Part shown: positions 52,272 to 62,724 of the stretch, one piece after another | Position numbering within the stretch: position 1 is the stretch's first letter | How the letters are laid out: each line of letters starts with the position of its first letter | Assembly: GCA_024516035.1 (NCBI GenBank) | Contig: CM044963.1 | Coordinates: 27,011,732-27,075,731 of the forward strand | Direction: 5' to 3' | Origin: Bactericera cockerelli | Taxonomy: Eukaryota > Arthropoda > Insecta > Hemiptera > Triozidae | DNA length: 64,000 bases | The notes under the pieces: model-generated | What the model was told of the DNA's origin: nothing | The model's database searches: none | The model's input: only the letters and a program-made list of their open reading frames with translations | Translations under genes and position numbers: made by a program

Positions 52272-53034
52272 TTTTTCATCTGATTTCACCATTATTTATT
52301 TGAGTTTGGCTTGTGAATATTTTTATGTACCTAATAACTGTGATAAGTTATTGAATTTTACTTTATAATTTTGAAATTGCCATTATTATTTCTTATCTTC
52401 TTCAGTTATTTATTTTTTACCATGGAAGATTTTTATGAGTTGGCTGATTTTTTGGACCATCTTTTGATAATGATGTGCAAGATCCTGTAGTAATAGAAAG
52501 AGAGTTCTGCAGGTCAAAGGAGACCCAGCCCAGCAGCACAGACCCTGAGAACCAGCAGCACAGACCCTCTAGAAGTTCTCTCATATTTGGACTTCATGAT
52601 GCAGTACCATCTTTTAAAGAACTTTGAGAAATGCTTATATTGACCCATGTATAAAAAACATATCCTAAAGCAGCTGAGTTTAGATACCTTGATATCTGTT
52701 TTCAGGTCAGGATATTAATTTTCAGACAAGCAAAAGCTGGTGTGAATGTGCTATGTGCATAAATTATGACACGTAGTGAAAGCCTTTCTTGTACATTTTT
52801 GTAAATGTAGGTTTGTAGGTACCATTCTCTAGAAACAAATTATTTCAATCATACCTATTAAATTACATTAATTATTTGAGAAGACAGATTCAATCTAAAA
52901 AATGTCTTAATTCATACATGCATCAGATTAAAGAAGGTATTTTATTATGTAAATTATTCTGATCTAATACAGGTTAGTGTGACAGTTGGAGCTTCTCTGG
53001 TGGGACTTCAATCAGTTTATAACAAATACGAGAA

Positions 53035-53262
53035 ATGTTGAATGCAACATTTCTTATAGGATCACCATAGTTAAGCATTGTCCATTGAGGTGAAGACTTT
53101 GTGGTGCTGGCATTCCAGTGCAACCCAGGCTAGGTGAGGTTAATGTGAGTAGCATGTTTGTGATTTTCCTGAGAATCAAGTGTAATACCCCCATTGTGAA
53201 GTGACCATACAGTTGAAAGTTATGTTAGTTTAGTCCCATATTAAAAAAAAAAAAAAAAAAAA
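53035..53262 (+). repeat. SINE family E, CpG-decayed copy
   Basis: TCACCATAGTTAAGCATTGT replaces TCACCGAAGTTAAGCAACGT, and CCCCCATTGTGAAGTGACCA replaces CCCCCGTCGTGATATGACCA. Ends in a long A run. Confidence 0.75.
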
Positions 53263-53269
53263 ACTACAG

Positions 53270-53530
53270 CCTAGGTCTCCAGCAAACTTAACTGGAAAAT
53301 TTGGCTTGCTCTGAACCACATATTTGTATGAGACATCAACCAGCATGGAACTTGGGCTTTTTCTTTATTTAAAAAAACTCTTTGGAAACTACTAGCTACC
53401 CCAGTTTGTTAGGGCTGACTAGTCCGTTTTCTGTTTATAGTACCCTAGTGCCTAGTGGGATACTGATCTTCTCACTGTTTATTGTCCCCTAGTCAGACAA
53501 TACTGTATGTATGAGATATTCTGACAACTT
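53270..53530 (+). repeat. Dispersed repeat family G
   Basis: GAACCACATATTTGTATG, TTTGTTAGGGCTGACTAGTC, TTCTGTTTATAGTACCC. Confidence 0.5.
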
Positions 53531-53804
53531 TGCATGTTCATCATTTTTCTTGTATTTCCTATTTTTTCCCAAAATAATAATAAATAAATGCATACCTCTA
53601 GTGTGAGTTTAATTTCCAAAAGTTTATTAATTTTATTTCCAAAATAACAATAAATTTAAAATAAAGAATATCAAGCATAGATAAGACATGACCTATTAAA
53701 TATGTGAGAACACATGAATTAATTTAATGACACACTGGTTCAGGTTAATGTGAGTACTCTTACCTATGAAATGACTACCTAAAAAAGATTATTTTCTGAA
53801 TGTT

Positions 53805-54055
53805 TTTGTAAGACCTTGGCATGAAGAAGGTCCCGGGTTCAAATCCCAGAGAAAGCAAGGAAATTATTCACAGTTGCTTACAAGGGATACCTTCCAGTGC
53901 ACTTGTGCTGACCTAGCACCTAAATGGGAAGTATTTTATCACTCCTTTCCCATCAGAAGGTAGGCATACTATGGGATGGACTAGGTACAAAGCAGACCAC
54001 AAGTGTCTATAGTAGCTGCTACAAAATAAGAAGAGTTGTGAACCACTCATTAAAG
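53805..54055 (+). repeat. SINE family A, CpG-decayed
   Basis: GGTCCCGGGTTCAAATCCCA, GACCTAGCACCTAAATGGGA, CATACTATGGGATGGACTAG, GTTGTGAACCACTCATTAAA. Confidence 0.68.
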
Positions 54056-54544
54056 AATACAATAAATTAGATTAATCATATATTAAGGTTTAACCCAATG
54101 ATCAGTAAGTTTGGTAACTAGTTAGTGAGACCTCTGATGCAAAATATTCTTTCACTAGTATAATCACCTTTTCCATATTAGTTAGTAAGGCTGGCCTGTA
54201 CAAGGTGACCCAACCACATGCAATGCCTTGGCACCAAGTGGTACCAGGGCATTGCATTGCAAGGTACCTTTGAAATATTTAAAGACTTGAGGTATACAGC
54301 AGTATCATTTACCTGGTGGCCCGCTTACTAATTAATTTGGCATTTGAATTCCTAAATATTTGTTAGGGCAGCCTTGTCATACCTATAAGATGTTAGAGAA
54401 TAAACAGGACTAAAGTTAAGATAACACACCTGCTAGTCAGAGTTTTCAACCAATCACAGCACACTATAACCCAAGTTAAGGGATAGTGTCCACTTAAAAT
54501 AATCAAATCCTGTTTTATAATGTGGCCCTAAGAAACAAGAAACA

Positions 54545-54842
54545 AATCAAAATTTACAATATAATGAAAACTTTATTTTTGTACAATGATTTTAGAATTA
54601 TTGTTGGAAATAGTGAATCTGATACAAGTTTTAAACCAAATAAATATTCTATTAATGTGTTGAAAAAGAGAACAAATATTTGTCTAGTGATTTAGATCAC
54701 AATTTGACAAAAAAGATTTTTTACAAATTTATGATTTCTCTGTTTTTACACTAATCTACAGATGAGAAAATGCAACAACAAAATGATGTGATTGTAATAT
54801 TATCACAATTAATGCTTCAAATTTCATAATAAGGTTTGTAAG
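54545..54842 (-). promoter_or_regulatory. 3'UTR and polyadenylation signal of the minus-strand gene
   Basis: AATAAA on the minus strand (54572-54577 on +) lies about 265 bases after the stop codon, in a context TACAAAAATAAAGTTTTC typical of metazoan mRNA ends. Confidence 0.5.
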
Positions 54843-55057
54843 TTATAGGTTATGCAAGCATTGAACCATAGAATTACTAAAGTACATGTCTGTCTTTGCT
54901 GTCTTAGTACCAGCAGCCTTATTGTTGATTGTTTTGAGCAAAATTGGTAAGCAGTTGGAAACAAGAACTTTCTTCCTCAGATACTTCTCCACACTCACAG
55001 TGATCCCTTTTGTGTTTGCTTTCACATTTGTCCAATATTTCTCTGGGATACTGCATT
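54843..55057 (-). CDS. Terminal coding exon of an unrecognised gene
   Basis: On the minus strand an acceptor TGTTGAAACTTTCAG precedes the exon. The frame (after two bases of a split codon) reads CSIPEKYWTNVKANTKGITV, SVEKYLRKKVLVSNCLPILL, KTINNKAAGTKTAKTDMYFS, NSMVQCLHNL and ends in TAA at 54843-54845. Composition is protein-like, and a polyadenylation signal follows. I do not recognise the family. The exon is CpG-poor like the region around it. It needs phase 1 from the upstream exon, which the candidate at 56049 does not give, so another exon is probably missing. Confidence 0.5.
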
Positions 55058-55644
55058 CTGAAAGTTTCAACAGTAAAAATTAATAAGATTGTTACCTAGC
55101 TCAGTGTATTCTCTTCCTTACTAAAACATTGTTATTGAGAATGAATCTTGAGCTTGGAAAAGTGGAATTACATAATTTTACTATTATAATTATTTTCATC
55201 ATACAAATTTATCTATTGTTTAAAAAAAAAAGTTTTTAGCTAGGAATCCAATTGAATTTGTAAAAAAAAGGATTTTTGTGCTCTGTGTACTGTATAATAA
55301 ATGAATAAATAAAATAATAAAATCATGATTTTCTATTTTCATGTCTAGATTTAGATTTAGCATGATAAAGAATTTATGAAGTTTCAAGAAATTTGATTAA
55401 ATTATTTAAATGAATATTTAAATCTAATGTTAAAATTTTTTTTTATCAACATTAGATTTTAGATATCCTCAGTATTTTCAGTTTTACAACTAGGTTCTGT
55501 AAATTTACTAATTTATCAAGGATTCTACCATTGAGCTACTCAGTACTCATGCACATGAACTGGTCTTTCAAGTTTAATATTTCTGTAATATCAACATATA
55601 GACACAAAAGAAAACCTTCATGCAACATTTAAGTTTACTGTCAG

Positions 55645-55795
55645 ACATTTGAGATTGACCTCACCCAACCTAAGTGACATGAATAGCCAGCAACACAAGG
55701 GTTCAAAATTAGCCACTCATCCAAGTCCTAACCTCGCTGGAGCTTGCTTAACTTCAGAGACAATAAGAATGTGCCATCAACACAAGTTTTGGATA
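55645..55795 (-). repeat. SINE family E, CpG-decayed partial
   Basis: TTGACCTCACCCAACCTAAG, AGCCACTCATCCAAGTCCTA, ACCTCGCTGGAGCTTGCTTA, ATGTGCCATCAACAC. Confidence 0.65.
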
Positions 55796-55799
55796 CATG

Positions 55800-55995
55800 A
55801 AACTAGACTCATTCTGAACCACTAGACTATCATGAGAATTTGGGCTATTTATTTATAAGCCATTAACCCCTAGGAAAACTGCAGGCTGTCCTGGCTTGTT
55901 AGGGTAGGCTAGTCTGTTTCGTGTTTATAGTCCTCTACTCAAACAATGGTCTTCTCCCCGTTTAGTGTCCCCAGCCAGAAATCCAACAAAGTAAG
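55800..55995 (+). repeat. Dispersed repeat family G
   Basis: CTAGACTCATTCTGAACCAC, AACTGCAGGCTGTCCTGGCT, TGTTAGGGTAGGCTAGTCTG. Confidence 0.55.
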
Positions 55996-56048
55996 AATGA
56001 TGGTGACCTTACAAATATGAATAGACAGGTCTACAAGTTCATACTTAC

Positions 56049-56232
56049 TTTCATATTCAGGGACTGAGCATTGAATTTCTCTGTCAATTTATTCCAGGAT
56101 TTCCAGGTTCTTTTCTTGAGAAAAAATATTTTATTATTGGTTGCTGGAGTACATTTTACTACAAATTGGATTTTCTCAGTAACTTTCCTTCTTTATACTT
56201 GATTTTTATACCACTAGGCATGTCTAATATGC
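56049..56232 (-). CDS. Probable coding exon of the same minus-strand gene (5' edge uncertain)
   Basis: Minus-strand donor AAA|GTAAGTATG is a perfect consensus. The frame before it reads VTEKIQFVVKCTPATNNKIF, FLKKRTWKSWNKLTEKFNAQ, SLNMK. Further upstream, DMPSGIKIKYKEGK continues naturally, but only with one extra A in a short A run near 56184, so there is either a base error or a frameshift there; an acceptor TTCTATAG at 56233 would begin that longer exon. Family not recognised. Exon phase is 0 at the donor. Confidence 0.4.
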
Positions 56233-56459
56233 CTATAGAATACATTAAAGTCAATTTCAATTGATTGAGAAACAAAATTTCAAAAAATTATGAGAAAAAA
56301 ATGACGTGTTTCCCCACAGCCTGGCGTAAGAAAACTAAAAAAAAATATAAAATAATTTTCAAGACATCAACAAAAATTTGAAATCGACCAATAGGAATCG
56401 TTAACAAGTTGTTAAAAGATTTCATTGGCCAAATCATTACCTCTGTGCACTAGGAAAGT

Positions 56460-57000
56460 CAAAAAACTTAAGTTAGGGTGATCGGTGAATTTGTTTTGTT
56501 TATTAATACGAACTTTTTTGAAGTCATGACTTGTGAAGCCTGAGGCACTAGTTCTCAAGTCATTTTTTTGGTATGTCTATTAATTCGGGCCTAACTCTCC
56601 CAGCACTGAGCTCATGGATTTGTGGAGTAGTGAATTCTCTCTTGCTTGTAGTCTCATTCTCTCTGTGTAGTGTGTTGTTGTGTTTGGGTCTTTTTTCCTT
56701 GATCGTTTCTATTCCTTTCGAAACAGTAAACAGTTTTGTTGAGTTCATCAGTTGCTGCTCGATGCACTGGGCTGTTCCATCCATGACTTTGATCAGCGTC
56801 ATCAGCGTGTGGAGTACTGTGGAGTGTTTCATAGGTTTCCTTGGAATCGTGTTGCACTGTCATGCGCAGAAGCGTACGGAATCCTGTCATGCGCAGAGAC
56901 ACGGTTTCGTTTACTTTTGAGCTCAGTGTTCAGTGTTTTACTGTTTTGTTGGTTAGTTTTGTTTCGTTGTCCATGCGGTCTGCAGTTGTGTTATCTCTTT
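56460..57000. promoter_or_regulatory. CpG-normal segment next to the CpG desert, possible promoter of the minus-strand gene
   Basis: CpG content recovers from about 56.3 kb. Two CATGCGCAGA motifs (56861, 56891) resemble NRF1 half-sites common in housekeeping promoters. The position upstream of the minus-strand exons fits a promoter/5' end, but no TSS motif is clear. Confidence 0.25.
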
Positions 57001-57945
57001 TATTGATTTGAAAGCCAGTTTTAACAGTGTTATTAATTCCATTTTGTTAAATTCATTCAGTTCATAAGATATTGCATTGATTTTTTATGTAGCTGATATG
57101 AAAATTTAATGATGTGTAAAAGGTTAGTATTTATATTGTTGTTGTCATTTTTTTGTTGTATTTTTAACCCTTTAGGCGCAGTAAAATTTTGTAATACAAA
57201 TGTCTCTAGGCTGTGTCTGTTGGTAAACACAACTAACAACAGTAAAGAGACCTTATTTCGTTTTCCCAATTTATCATTTTTCTTATCACAGTCTTGAGCC
57301 TGCAATTTTTTAACCCATTGAGTCACCTTGAGGAAAAGTTTATTATTAGCTGTGCGAACACAACATTTACTTTAATCTTTACCCCTTCGGTGCAGTTAAA
57401 TACACAAATGAGACAATATGTAGTGTTTTTAGTGAAATCTTTACAGTTAACATTACGACTTAATGGGATTTATTGTGATCAGTTGATCCTATGTATTTAC
57501 AGGGTATTATCATCGAGTTATTTCTTAACGTTATTCTTAATAACCCTGTATTAAAGAAGAATTTTTTGTTGTAGGAAAAACGTTAATTTGATTTTTTTTT
57601 TAACGACACGGAATCAGAAATAGTTTACGTATAAATGACCTTATTGTATTGTGTTGTATCTTCACTACGATTATATTTATGTCAAATAAACAAGGGTTTA
57701 CCCCGTTTATTTATGAAAATGAATATAAAAAAGACAAGTCACAACTAACTGTATCTCTCTCAATAGATATAAAATGTCAAGGACAGTCCGAGAAGAACAT
57801 TACCCAAGAGGAACAGTGGTTCCTAAACTTTTTAATAAGGGCCCTCTTTTACAAAAAATGTGAAGGGGTCGTGTATGACCTTGACCACTTTCAGTCCTCG
57901 CGATTGAGTCCCCAGTCACCAAGCTAATAGCATAATGTATGTACG
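57001..57945. other. Possible transposon ends and a faint FLYWCH-like relic
   Basis: TTAACCCTTTAGGCGCAG (57165) resembles a piggyBac-type end beside TTAA. CAGTGGTTCCTAAACTTTTT (57814) is a typical hAT terminus, with no partner found. At 57679-57760 the + frame NKQGFTPFIYENEYKKDK resembles the start of a FLYWCH finger, but the later Trp/Cys/His residues are missing. Confidence 0.3.
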
Positions 57946-57949
57946 AATT

Positions 57950-58248
57950 TCTTTGTGGTGAAGCACAAGGCCTCTTCACAATTTTTGTGGGTAGCGCAGC
58001 ATTACTAAGAGCCTCCTTTACATTTCGAATTATTCTATTACATTAATTTCTTTTTACTCTGGTAATGCCGCCACTGGTCGTTACTCATACAAGTAACTAC
58101 TCATTTTTCCTCACGAGGTATGAGTGGACCCCGAACATCCAAGTACAGAGCAGAAAAAATCCTCCCCCGCTGGGAATCGAACCCAGGTCACCATGTGTGC
58201 AATGCCTAGCGCGCTAACTCGCTCTGCCACAGTGACTACTTAGCTAAT
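57950..58248 (-). repeat. SINE family D
   Basis: TGTGGTGAAGCACAAGGCCT, GTAATGCCGCCACTGGTCGT, TCCTCACGAGGTATGAGTGG, TGGGAATCGAACCCAGGTCA, GCGCTAACTCGCTCTGCCAC. Confidence 0.82.
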
Positions 58249-58521
58249 AGCATAATTATGGTGTCCGCCATTTTCTATTGAGGAAGTGCCCAGAGAGTTC
58301 TTCATCTATTTATTGTTTATAAATCTATGATTCTAAGATTCAACTACAGACTATGCAATTTGCTATTCTTTTACACCTGATAAAATAAACTGTGCGCCTT
58401 GTTTGAGAAAACAAGTTTCACTATATAAAAAAAATAGATTTACAAATATTTGTAAAAAAAAAATTAAATATACAAAAAAAATGGTAAAAAAAATACAATT
58501 TGCGACCTATAGTATTGTCTG

Positions 58522-58982
58522 ATGCGTGAATATTGTACACGGAAAACGAAAGAAGATAAGCGTAATTTCTTCTCTACACTCTTGATTCATGATGCTCAGA
58601 ATATCCAAGATGGCGGCGATCAAAATTTGTTCATCCGAGATGATGATGCGAAGATTGCAAAGCTAGGTGAACTTATGTTAACATCTACTATGAATTGATG
58701 ATGTCAATATTAATAATTAAGTCAATATTAAAAAAACATTTGACATGCATTAATTTAGAACTAGTTGTAGCTTTATTACTTCCGATAAATTTCTAATATT
58801 AGAAATCGGAAGTATTTTTTCATTTGACATTTTGGCGATATGTTTGGTTTCCAGCGAGGGAAGGGTTTAAAACGTCCGTCTCGATACGAACTTCAGTTAA
58901 AAAGGCCATTAAATTCCGAAGCAACGGAAGTCGAAAGAGAGGTCAAATGGAAGAAGAGATTGCTCAAGACTTAATTGTATAA
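58522..58982 (+). CDS. Two-exon small gene, 90 residues, function unknown
   Basis: Exons 58522-58666 and 58855-58982 with a 188-nt GT-AG intron (CTAG|GTGAAC; GTTTGGTTTCCAG|). Phase 1 is consistent, and the joined frame reads MREYCTRKTKEDKRNFFSTL, LIHDAQNIQDGGDQNLFIRD, DDAKIAKLAREGFKTSVSIR, TSVKKAIKFRSNGSRKRGQM, EEEIAQDLIV, TAA. AATAAA follows at 58990-58995. The protein has a basic, Cys-poor start, an Asp-rich middle, a basic patch and an acidic end. No membrane or signal segment. I recognise no family. Upstream exons are possible: TATAG precedes the frame at about 58513, so the ATG may be internal. Confidence 0.55.
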
Positions 58983-59039
58983 TTTTTATAATAAAAATAT
59001 TTTTAAAGACTGAAAAAAAAAAACAATCACGCCTCAAAA

Positions 59040-59556
59040 GAGATTAAGTTGCAACAAAGATCTCTTTTTGTTGCTGTTGATTTTTATCAAAATTTTCATG
59101 ATTTTTTTGAAATTCGAGCGCTGGACTTGCAAAGCCATACCGCAGCCGCAGGCCCAAAATTATCAGATTTTATTTTAATAAAAATGGTTTTTTTTTCTTC
59201 TAATTTTGTTTTCTCTTGGTTTTTTGTCTTTATTGTTTAATATGTTCGCGATTTTGTATGAATGGATGCGACATCCGTGACAAAAAATAATAACATTCCA
59301 AAATGCAACTTCTTCTTTTTTCACTTTGCTTGTCCCAAACGTACTTGGGTTCAGCATTGACCAACAAAATCTCAAAATGTAACAAATTCGCAAGAGAAAA
59401 TTTCTTCAATTCTTGCCCCTCTGGTGTTCCGCACGATATCAGTGGGAGCTCTACACGATTGCATGCAGGCATGCGCAAAGCTAGCATGCCGTGCATGCGA
59501 CGCGAATCAACGAGGTGGAGCTGTTTAGAGGTCTTTTCAATCCATCACATTGCAAA
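59040..59556. other. Unassigned
   Basis: Contains short frames but no convincing splice structure. GCATGCAGGCATGCGCAAAG and GCATGCCGTGCATGCGACG near 59460-59500 form small palindromes. Confidence 0.35.
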
Positions 59557-59558
59557 TA

Positions 59559-60179
59559 CACTCACCGGAAGAATTAACCGGACACTTCCTGTTTTCCCCT
59601 TTAACACCGTGTATTTCCATGCGGCTGCAAAAGGTTGTAACTTCTACTGTAGATAACATTTTCCGATGATTTTTGTTTTGTATAAAAGAAAACAGATTAA
59701 GGATTTAAGCTCACTATAAGAAAAAAAATCAGGAAAAATCATTGCAACTCATGGAAAGACAAATGTAAACTTGCAAAACACAGAATTTTAGAGGTGTTTT
59801 ATTTAGAACACACTCAGTTCACTGTTTTATTTTTATCATTCGATTTTTCTTAAAAATACAAAAACCTAAAGATTTCAATTTCAACATGACCTACTAATAC
59901 AAGGATTTAAAAAAAACACAATTCATTGAGGATGTTTCAAAAATCTCAAAAATACGGTAAATTGAAATTTTAAATTTTTCTTTCCATGAGTTGCAATGAT
60001 TTTTCCTGAATTTTTTCTTATAATGAGTGTAAATTCTTAATCTCTTTTCTTTTAAAACAAAACAAAAGTCATATAAAAAAGTTATCTACAGTAGAAGTTA
60101 CAACCTTTTGCAGCCGCATGGAAATACACGGTGTTAAAGGGGAAAACAGGAAGTGTCCGGTTAATTCTTCCGGTGAGTG
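59559..60179. mobile_element. TA-flanked MITE, 621 bp, long inverted repeats
   Basis: Ends CACTCACCGGAAGAATTAAC and GTTAATTCTTCCGGTGAGTG, flanked by TA (59557-59558; 60180-60181). Arms of about 200 bp (59559-59775; 59967-60179) match, including ACCGTGTATTTCCATGCGGC and TTGCAACTCATGGAAAG. Tc1/mariner-type by target and ends. No coding part. Confidence 0.85.
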
Positions 60180-60269
60180 TATTTCAACCACCCACGTGCT
60201 GCTATCTGGTGGCTCTAGTTGAAACTAATTGCTCATCGAAAAATAAAACCATTCTCAAAGTTCTATACT

Positions 60270-60430
60270 ATGGGCAAAATTAATAAACGGAATCGGTAAC
60301 TTTTTTTTTTAAATTTGACATTTTTTATTTTATTTTCTTAGGTAGTGTGGCAAGCACAGCAGCAACATTACCTCGTATAATGCCAATACTTGGGACTCCG
60401 GGTAGGCGAGAAATTACTGAAATAAAATGA
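60270..60430 (+). CDS. Possible very small two-exon gene (36 residues) or a terminal exon
   Basis: Exon 60270-60295 (ATG GGC AAA ATT...), 50-nt intron GTAACTTTTT...TTTTCTTAGGTAG, and exon 60346-60430 join in phase to MGKINKRNRVASTAATLPRI, MPILGTPGRREITEIK and TGA; AATAAA follows at 60446. Alternatively the acceptor is the preceding TTCTTAG (exon from 60341, phase 1, SVASTAATL...) and the upstream exon lies elsewhere. The intron is near the lower size limit. No family recognised. Confidence 0.3.
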
Positions 60431-61150
60431 CGAACGGAAACAGGCAATAAAAAATTTCCTAAGCCGTACTTTTCTTTCTAACCAAAGTGGATTCAAATGA
60501 AATAAAATGGGCGAACTGGAAGAAAGTCATTTTTCTTTTGGAAGAGAAAAAATCTTCTTCCAGTTTGGTTAACCAAAATGAATTTATAAAATTCTTGCTC
60601 CCAGTTTTTTATAGGTTAAATTTTCATTTTTCCATTGTTTATCTTTAAAAGTACCGAAACGCATTTTTCTTTCACGCATAGTGGGGAAGATAAACTTGGA
60701 AGTAAATGGAAATATTTGGAATATTTTTTATCCAAAAGAAAAACACGGCTTTATTTTTCTTCATGCGTGGTGTTTTCCAGTGGAAGAGTGTAGTTAGGCC
60801 GAGCGAGGCACTGAACGTCGAGGGCTGAATAGGAGGGCGTTGAGGTTTTCACGCCTCCTGCAAAGTTTGGGTTTCTCGCGTTTCTTCCCATTCAAAACGC
60901 GTTTTCTCGGGCCCCTTCCAACCGATTAGGATGATTTTTCTCAGTTGAAGAAGAGCTTTTGATACACGGGATGACTAATCTATTCCAATATTTGTCGATG
61001 CTATCACGCCCTGATTATCACACAAAAATTAGCGCTGCTGTTACAAGCCACTAAAAAAATGAACTGTCCCAAAAATATGCGCGTATGTCATCCCCATGTA
61101 TAGAATATGACCAACAAAATGGTGAAAAGGACACCTAAATCGGTCCTTCC
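60431..61150. other. Unassigned
   Basis: AT-rich first part with repeated TTTTTCTTC-like words; from 60780 CG-richer. No gene seen. Confidence 0.35.
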
Positions 61151-61330
61151 GTTGAGGAGATGTCGCGTCACAAAGATATCCCCTCAAAGATACGGCACGA
61201 CGATACACATACATGGGTTGAACCCGTAAAATAATTTGGTTTCCTTCCGTTGAGGAGATGTCGCGTCACAAAGATACCCCCACAAAGATACGTCACGAAG
61301 ATACACATGGGTTGAACCCGTAAAAAAAAA
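61150..61330 (+). repeat. Direct duplication of about 95 bp
   Basis: TTCCGTTGAGGAGATGTCGC, GTCACAAAGATA and CATGGGTTGAACCCGTAAAA occur twice (from about 61147 and 61244). Confidence 0.85.
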
Positions 61331-61584
61331 CCCTTTTTAGGCGGGAGGAGGATGGGTATACCCAGTGTCCTTAATCTCTGAGTCGAGAAATTTCCCGCTC
61401 GTCCATGCCTCGGCTCCTCCACCAGAACTCTAGATGGATATGGATTTTAATTATCTTAGAGCATCTTCTCCAAAGGAGCCAAAGGTTTCGATAGATTAAC
61501 TTATGTCAGTTTTTAACAACTTAAATCACTGTTTAACAACGGGTTTTCCCGTCCAAAACAGTACGCAAATCGACACTTAGCGCC

Positions 61585-62095
61585 ACAGAGGTATTACAAA
61601 AAACGTCTATTAATTCGACTCACAGAATCGACATCATAAGTTCGAGTCAAAACTTTCATATATCTATTTAAAACAATACGCAAAATCTCTGTGGCGCCGA
61701 GTGACGGCCTGAAACGTGAAACGTTGTATGGCAATGCCTCATTCTGTAGAGATAGGGTGTGGAAAAATAAGGGCGGAATTAATAGACGGTTTTGTAATAC
61801 CTCACGAATTGCGTACTGTGTAAGATTTCGCCCTAAATGTTGTTGTAGCCAGCTTGGCTACAACTGGAGTGATGGTCTCCAGCCAACTTTATTTCAAACT
61901 TGGCTCGTCCTGAACCACATATTTCTATGTGCGATCAACCATCGCCATGGACCCATGGTGAGAACTTGGACTTTTTCTTTTTAAGTTATTAAACCCTTAG
62001 CAAACTACAAGCTAGTCTGTCTTGTAAGGGTTGGCTAGTGAGTTCTCTGTTTATAGTCCTCTAGCGAGACACGGGTCTATTAATTTCGCCCTGTC
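61585..62095. mobile_element. Nested inverted-repeat elements carrying a family G copy
   Basis: AGGGCGGAATTAATAGAC (61771) pairs with GTCTATTAATTTCGCCCT (about 62073). GTATTACAAAAAACGTCTAT (61592) pairs with ATAGACGGTTTTGTAATAC (61783). CGCCACAGAG (61581) pairs with CTCTGTGGCG (61687). Family G sequence is at 61845-62055. Boundaries are uncertain. Confidence 0.5.
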
Positions 62096-62251
62096 TTTGG
62101 GCAGCTTTTGAAATTCGAGAGGAAATTGCTTCAATTTAAGTTATTCCATTTTGTATGGCAGGAAAGAGTTAGAATATATGAATATGAATTCCATAGCACA
62201 AAAATGTGTGTCTGAATTTGTTTAGAAATATTTTATAGATCAATCAAGCTT

Positions 62252-62395
62252 TGTTTGTTTTCATCAACAATGAACATTAATAACAAAGACGATAGAAATA
62301 GCTTGAACAAGGAGTTGATATTGCCTGTGGCATTCTCTTCCACAACACCGTTGTTCATTATTAGTTTTAGCTTTGTTGTCAGGTCTTGGCCAGTT
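62252..62395 (+). other. Short open frame, possible exon
   Basis: MNINNKDDRNSLNKELILPV AFSS... from ATG at 62270 (an earlier in-frame ATG is at 62255). Followed by a weak donor CAG|GTCTTGG at 62381. No recognised motif. Confidence 0.2.
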
Positions 62396-62439
62396 CATCA
62401 AGCGAAACGGTTGTTTCGCGCGAGAACGCCTCCCAGAAA

Positions 62440-62588
62440 AAAAAAGTTATCATATTTGTATTAATCACTTTCGTGATATCACAACTACTCAAACTCGCTA
62501 TACTAAATCTACGCTGAAACCGGGACTTGAACCACCGACCTCCAGGTCACAAGTCCGCCGCCTTATCGATCAAGCTACAGAGGTCGGT
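62440..62588 (-). repeat. SINE family B with 10-bp target-site duplication
   Basis: CTCCCAGAAA at 62430-62439 and again at 62589-62598 flanks the reverse SINE (TAATCACTTTCGTGATATCA, ACCGGGACTTGAACCACCGA, TTATCGATCAAGCTACAGAG). A-rich tail adjoins the left duplication, as expected for LINE-driven retroposition. Confidence 0.88.
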
Positions 62589-62724
62589 CTCCCAGAAACT
62601 ATAGTGTAAGCACTTTTTTCCACACGAAGACTTCGTGTAGTTTTTGAGGATCAAGCAATCAAGCATACGTGAATGTTTATTTGTCTCTAGTAATTGCACA
62701 GAAATGTCGATCCACAAAATCCCT

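Larger units (their letters stand above)
52272..56290. other. CpG-depleted block
   Basis: Only about ten to fifteen CG dinucleotides are seen in 4 kb, and none in roughly the first 490 bases. The sequence just before the gap and after 56.3 kb is CpG-normal. SINE copies inside have TG/CA where family copies elsewhere have CG. The pattern fits germline DNA methylation of a transcribed gene body. Confidence 0.7.

Noticed and set aside
52422..52640. Harbinger-type transposase start (MEDFYELADFLD...)
   Set aside because: A few residues resemble such N-termini, but a frameshift follows at once and no catalytic motif is seen.
56560..56920. Overlapping frames of 82-115 codons on both strands
   Set aside because: No splice or start support, different frames on both strands, and no recognisable protein features.
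57160..57420. piggyBac element
   Set aside because: TTAACCCTTT occurs at one end only; no matching inverted end or transposase found.
61168..61422. 84-codon minus frame
   Set aside because: Runs through the direct duplication and repeats its own peptide; no coding signature.
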